Shown here piece by piece: positions 4,625-5,833 of a DNA stretch of 5,833 nucleotides. Below the pieces are notes generated by a model. The model searched no databases. It saw only the letters and a program-made list of their open reading frames with translations, and was not told where the DNA came from. Made by a program: the position numbers and the translations under genes. Every line of letters begins with the position of its first letter. Position 1 is the stretch's first letter. The stretch lies in assembly GCA_003157675.1 (NCBI GenBank), contig PMKG01000349.1:1-5833 (forward strand), written 5' to 3'. Source of the DNA: Acidobacteriota bacterium. Its GTDB lineage: Bacteria; Acidobacteriota; Vicinamibacteria; Vicinamibacterales; Fen-181.

Positions 4625-5833
4625 GCCGAACGGCGCTCGCCTCAGGAACCGACCTCGACCGGGGGCGCCGACGAAAGCGCCGCGCTCGACGATGACCTCT
4701 CCACGCGCCATTACCGTCTCGATGGCGCCGGCGAGCGTGCGGCCTTCATAGAGATTGTAGTCCACCCGCATGTGATGTGTCGCCGCGGAGACACGCGTGG
4801 TGCCGGCCGGGTCGAAGACGACGAGGTCGGCGTCGGCGCCCTCGGCGATGGCTCCCTTCCGCGGAGAGAGGCCGAAGATCCTCGCCGGCGCGGCGGCGGT
4901 GATCTCGACGAAGCGCTCGAGCGAGATCCGACGGGCGGCGACGCCGGCGTCGTAGAGCAGCGTCAGGCGGTGCTCGATACCGGGCGCGCCGTTGGGGATC
5001 TTCGAGAAATCGCCCCGGCCGCGCGCCTTGTCGCGGAGCAGGAACGGGCAGTGGTCGGTGGCCACCACCTGCAGGTCGCCCCTCGAGAGGCCATCCCAGA
5101 GCGCCTCCTGCGCGTGGCGCGCGCGCAGCGGAGGGCTCATGACGGTGCGCCCGTCGTCGAGCGGATCGCCATCCGCCGCCGGCTCGTCCGCCGACAGGAG
5201 TAGATACTGCGGGCAGGTTTCGGCCATCACGCGATCGCCGCTCTGCCGCGCCTCCGACACCTCGTGCAGGGCCTCCGCGCTCGAGAGGTGAACGATGTAG
5301 AGCGGCGAGCCGGCCAGCCGGGCCAGGACGATGCCGCGGTGGACGGCCTCGGCTTCGAGGAGCGGCGGCCTGGTGAGCGTGTGAAAGCGGGGGGACGTGT
5401 GGCCCGCGGCGAGCGCGTCGCGGACCAGCACGTCGATGACCGGCCCGTTCTCGGCGTGCAGGCACACCAGGCCGCCGCAAGCCGCCGTGCGGCGCAGTAT
5501 GCGGAAGATCTCGCCGTCGTTCAGCATCAGGCGATCGGGGTACGCCATGAAGAGCTTGAACGACGGCACGCCGGCGGCCACCATGGCGTCGATCTCCGCC
5601 TCGACCTCGGGGCGCAGATCCGCGATGCACATGTGGAAGCCGAAGTCGACGACCGCCCGCCCTGCCGCCCGTCTCATCCAGGCGTCGAGCGCCTCGCGGA
5701 GGGTCCCGCCACGGGCCTGCGTCGCGTAATCGATGACGGTGGTCGTCCCGCCGCAGGCGGCCGCGAGCGTCCCGCTTTCGAAGTCGTCCGCGGTTCGGAT
5801 GTCGCCGAGCGGCATGTCGAGGTGGGTGTGCAC
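4589..5833 (-). CDS. hydA: Dihydropyrimidinase / D-hydantoinase family amidohydrolase, N-terminus cut by window edge
   Basis: This binuclear-zinc cyclic amidohydrolase hydrolyses the cyclic amide of dihydropyrimidines or hydantoins. The window holds 414 codons and the frame is open at the right edge. The leading GTG is an internal Val before HTHLDMP, so roughly 55-60 N-terminal residues are missing. Metal ligands in visible numbering: H2 and H4 (HTHLDMP), carbamylated-lysine candidate K93 (FKLFMAYP), H126 (CLHAENG), H182 (YIVHLSS) and D260 (VATDHCPF). Substrate-loop features are Y98, MSPPLR (232-237) and KIPNGAPGIEHRL (278-290). ATDHCPF and KIPNG favour dihydropyrimidinase/hydantoinase over allantoinase or dihydroorotase. 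The conserved end is GRGRFLRRAPFG (392-403). The last 11 residues, LSLEPSLSPEP, and the TGA stop come from a heptamer repeat. Next to xanthine dehydrogenase and guanine deaminase it may act on pyrimidines or on a purine-derived ring. The substrate cannot be fixed from sequence alone. Confidence 0.88.
   Translation of the reverse strand: MHTHLDMPLGDIRTADDFESGTLAAACGGTTTVIDYATQARGGTLREALDAWMRRAAGRAVVDFGFHMCIADLRPEVEAEIDAMVAAGVPSFKLFMAYPDRLMLNDGEIFRILRRTAACGGLVCLHAENGPVIDVLVRDALAAGHTSPRFHTLTRPPLLEAEAVHRGIVLARLAGSPLYIVHLSSAEALHEVSEARQSGDRVMAETCPQYLLLSADEPAADGDPLDDGRTVMSPPLRARHAQEALWDGLSRGDLQVVATDHCPFLLRDKARGRGDFSKIPNGAPGIEHRLTLLYDAGVAARRISLERFVEITAAAPARIFGLSPRKGAIAEGADADLVVFDPAGTTRVSAATHHMRVDYNLYEGRTLAGAIETVMARGEVIVERGAFVGAPGRGRFLRRAPFGLSLEPSLSPEP

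Noticed and set aside
5831..5833. GTG at the right edge as the hydA start
   Set aside because: It encodes the residue directly before the metal-binding HTH motif, which in this family lies some 55-60 residues in. The gene continues beyond the window.

Overview
The window is a GC-rich (visibly well above 60%) piece of a bacterial chromosome. All of its genes lie on the minus strand in one tightly packed, operon-like block for purine and pyrimidine breakdown. Gene density, Arg/Ala/Val-rich codon use and short heptanucleotide repeats at gene junctions remind me of soil Acidobacteriota (Vicinamibacteria-like) or similar GC-rich environmental lineages. That placement is an impression, not a proof.

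Layout in the direction of transcription (right to left): (1) 5833-4589, a dihydropyrimidinase/D-hydantoinase-type cyclic amidohydrolase (hydA) missing its N-terminus at the window edge; (2) 4579-2465, the molybdopterin subunit of a xanthine dehydrogenase (xdhA-like); (3) 2451-1954, its 2Fe-2S subunit (xdhC-like), starting at GTG behind a good Shine-Dalgarno sequence; (4) 1957-1136, its FAD subunit (xdhB-like), overlapping the previous gene by ATGA; (5) 1034-1, a guanine deaminase (guaD) cut off at its C-terminus. The first four genes are separated by 9 nt, 13 nt and a 4-nt overlap. Only the xdhB-guaD junction has a real spacer, about 100 nt. No gene-free stretch exceeds 300 nt, and no promoter, tRNA, rRNA, CRISPR or transposase was seen. 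The promoter should lie beyond position 5833.

How the genes fit together: GuaD converts guanine to xanthine. The three-subunit molybdo-flavoprotein hydroxylates hypoxanthine and xanthine, and it keeps every residue I could align with the purine-binding pocket of bovine xanthine oxidoreductase. The cyclic amidohydrolase would open a reduced pyrimidine, a hydantoin, or possibly an oxidised purine ring. The gene set resembles the E. coli xdhABC / hyuA / ssnA / guaD region.

The least ordinary feature is a family of period-7 repeats (GGCTCAG/GGCTCAA, and a GGCTCGC variant) at three of the four gene junctions. In one orientation the repeat supplies the hydA stop codon. In the other it is read through and adds a tail to the 2Fe-2S subunit. 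One 26-nt stretch is identical in inverted orientation on both sides of xdhA.
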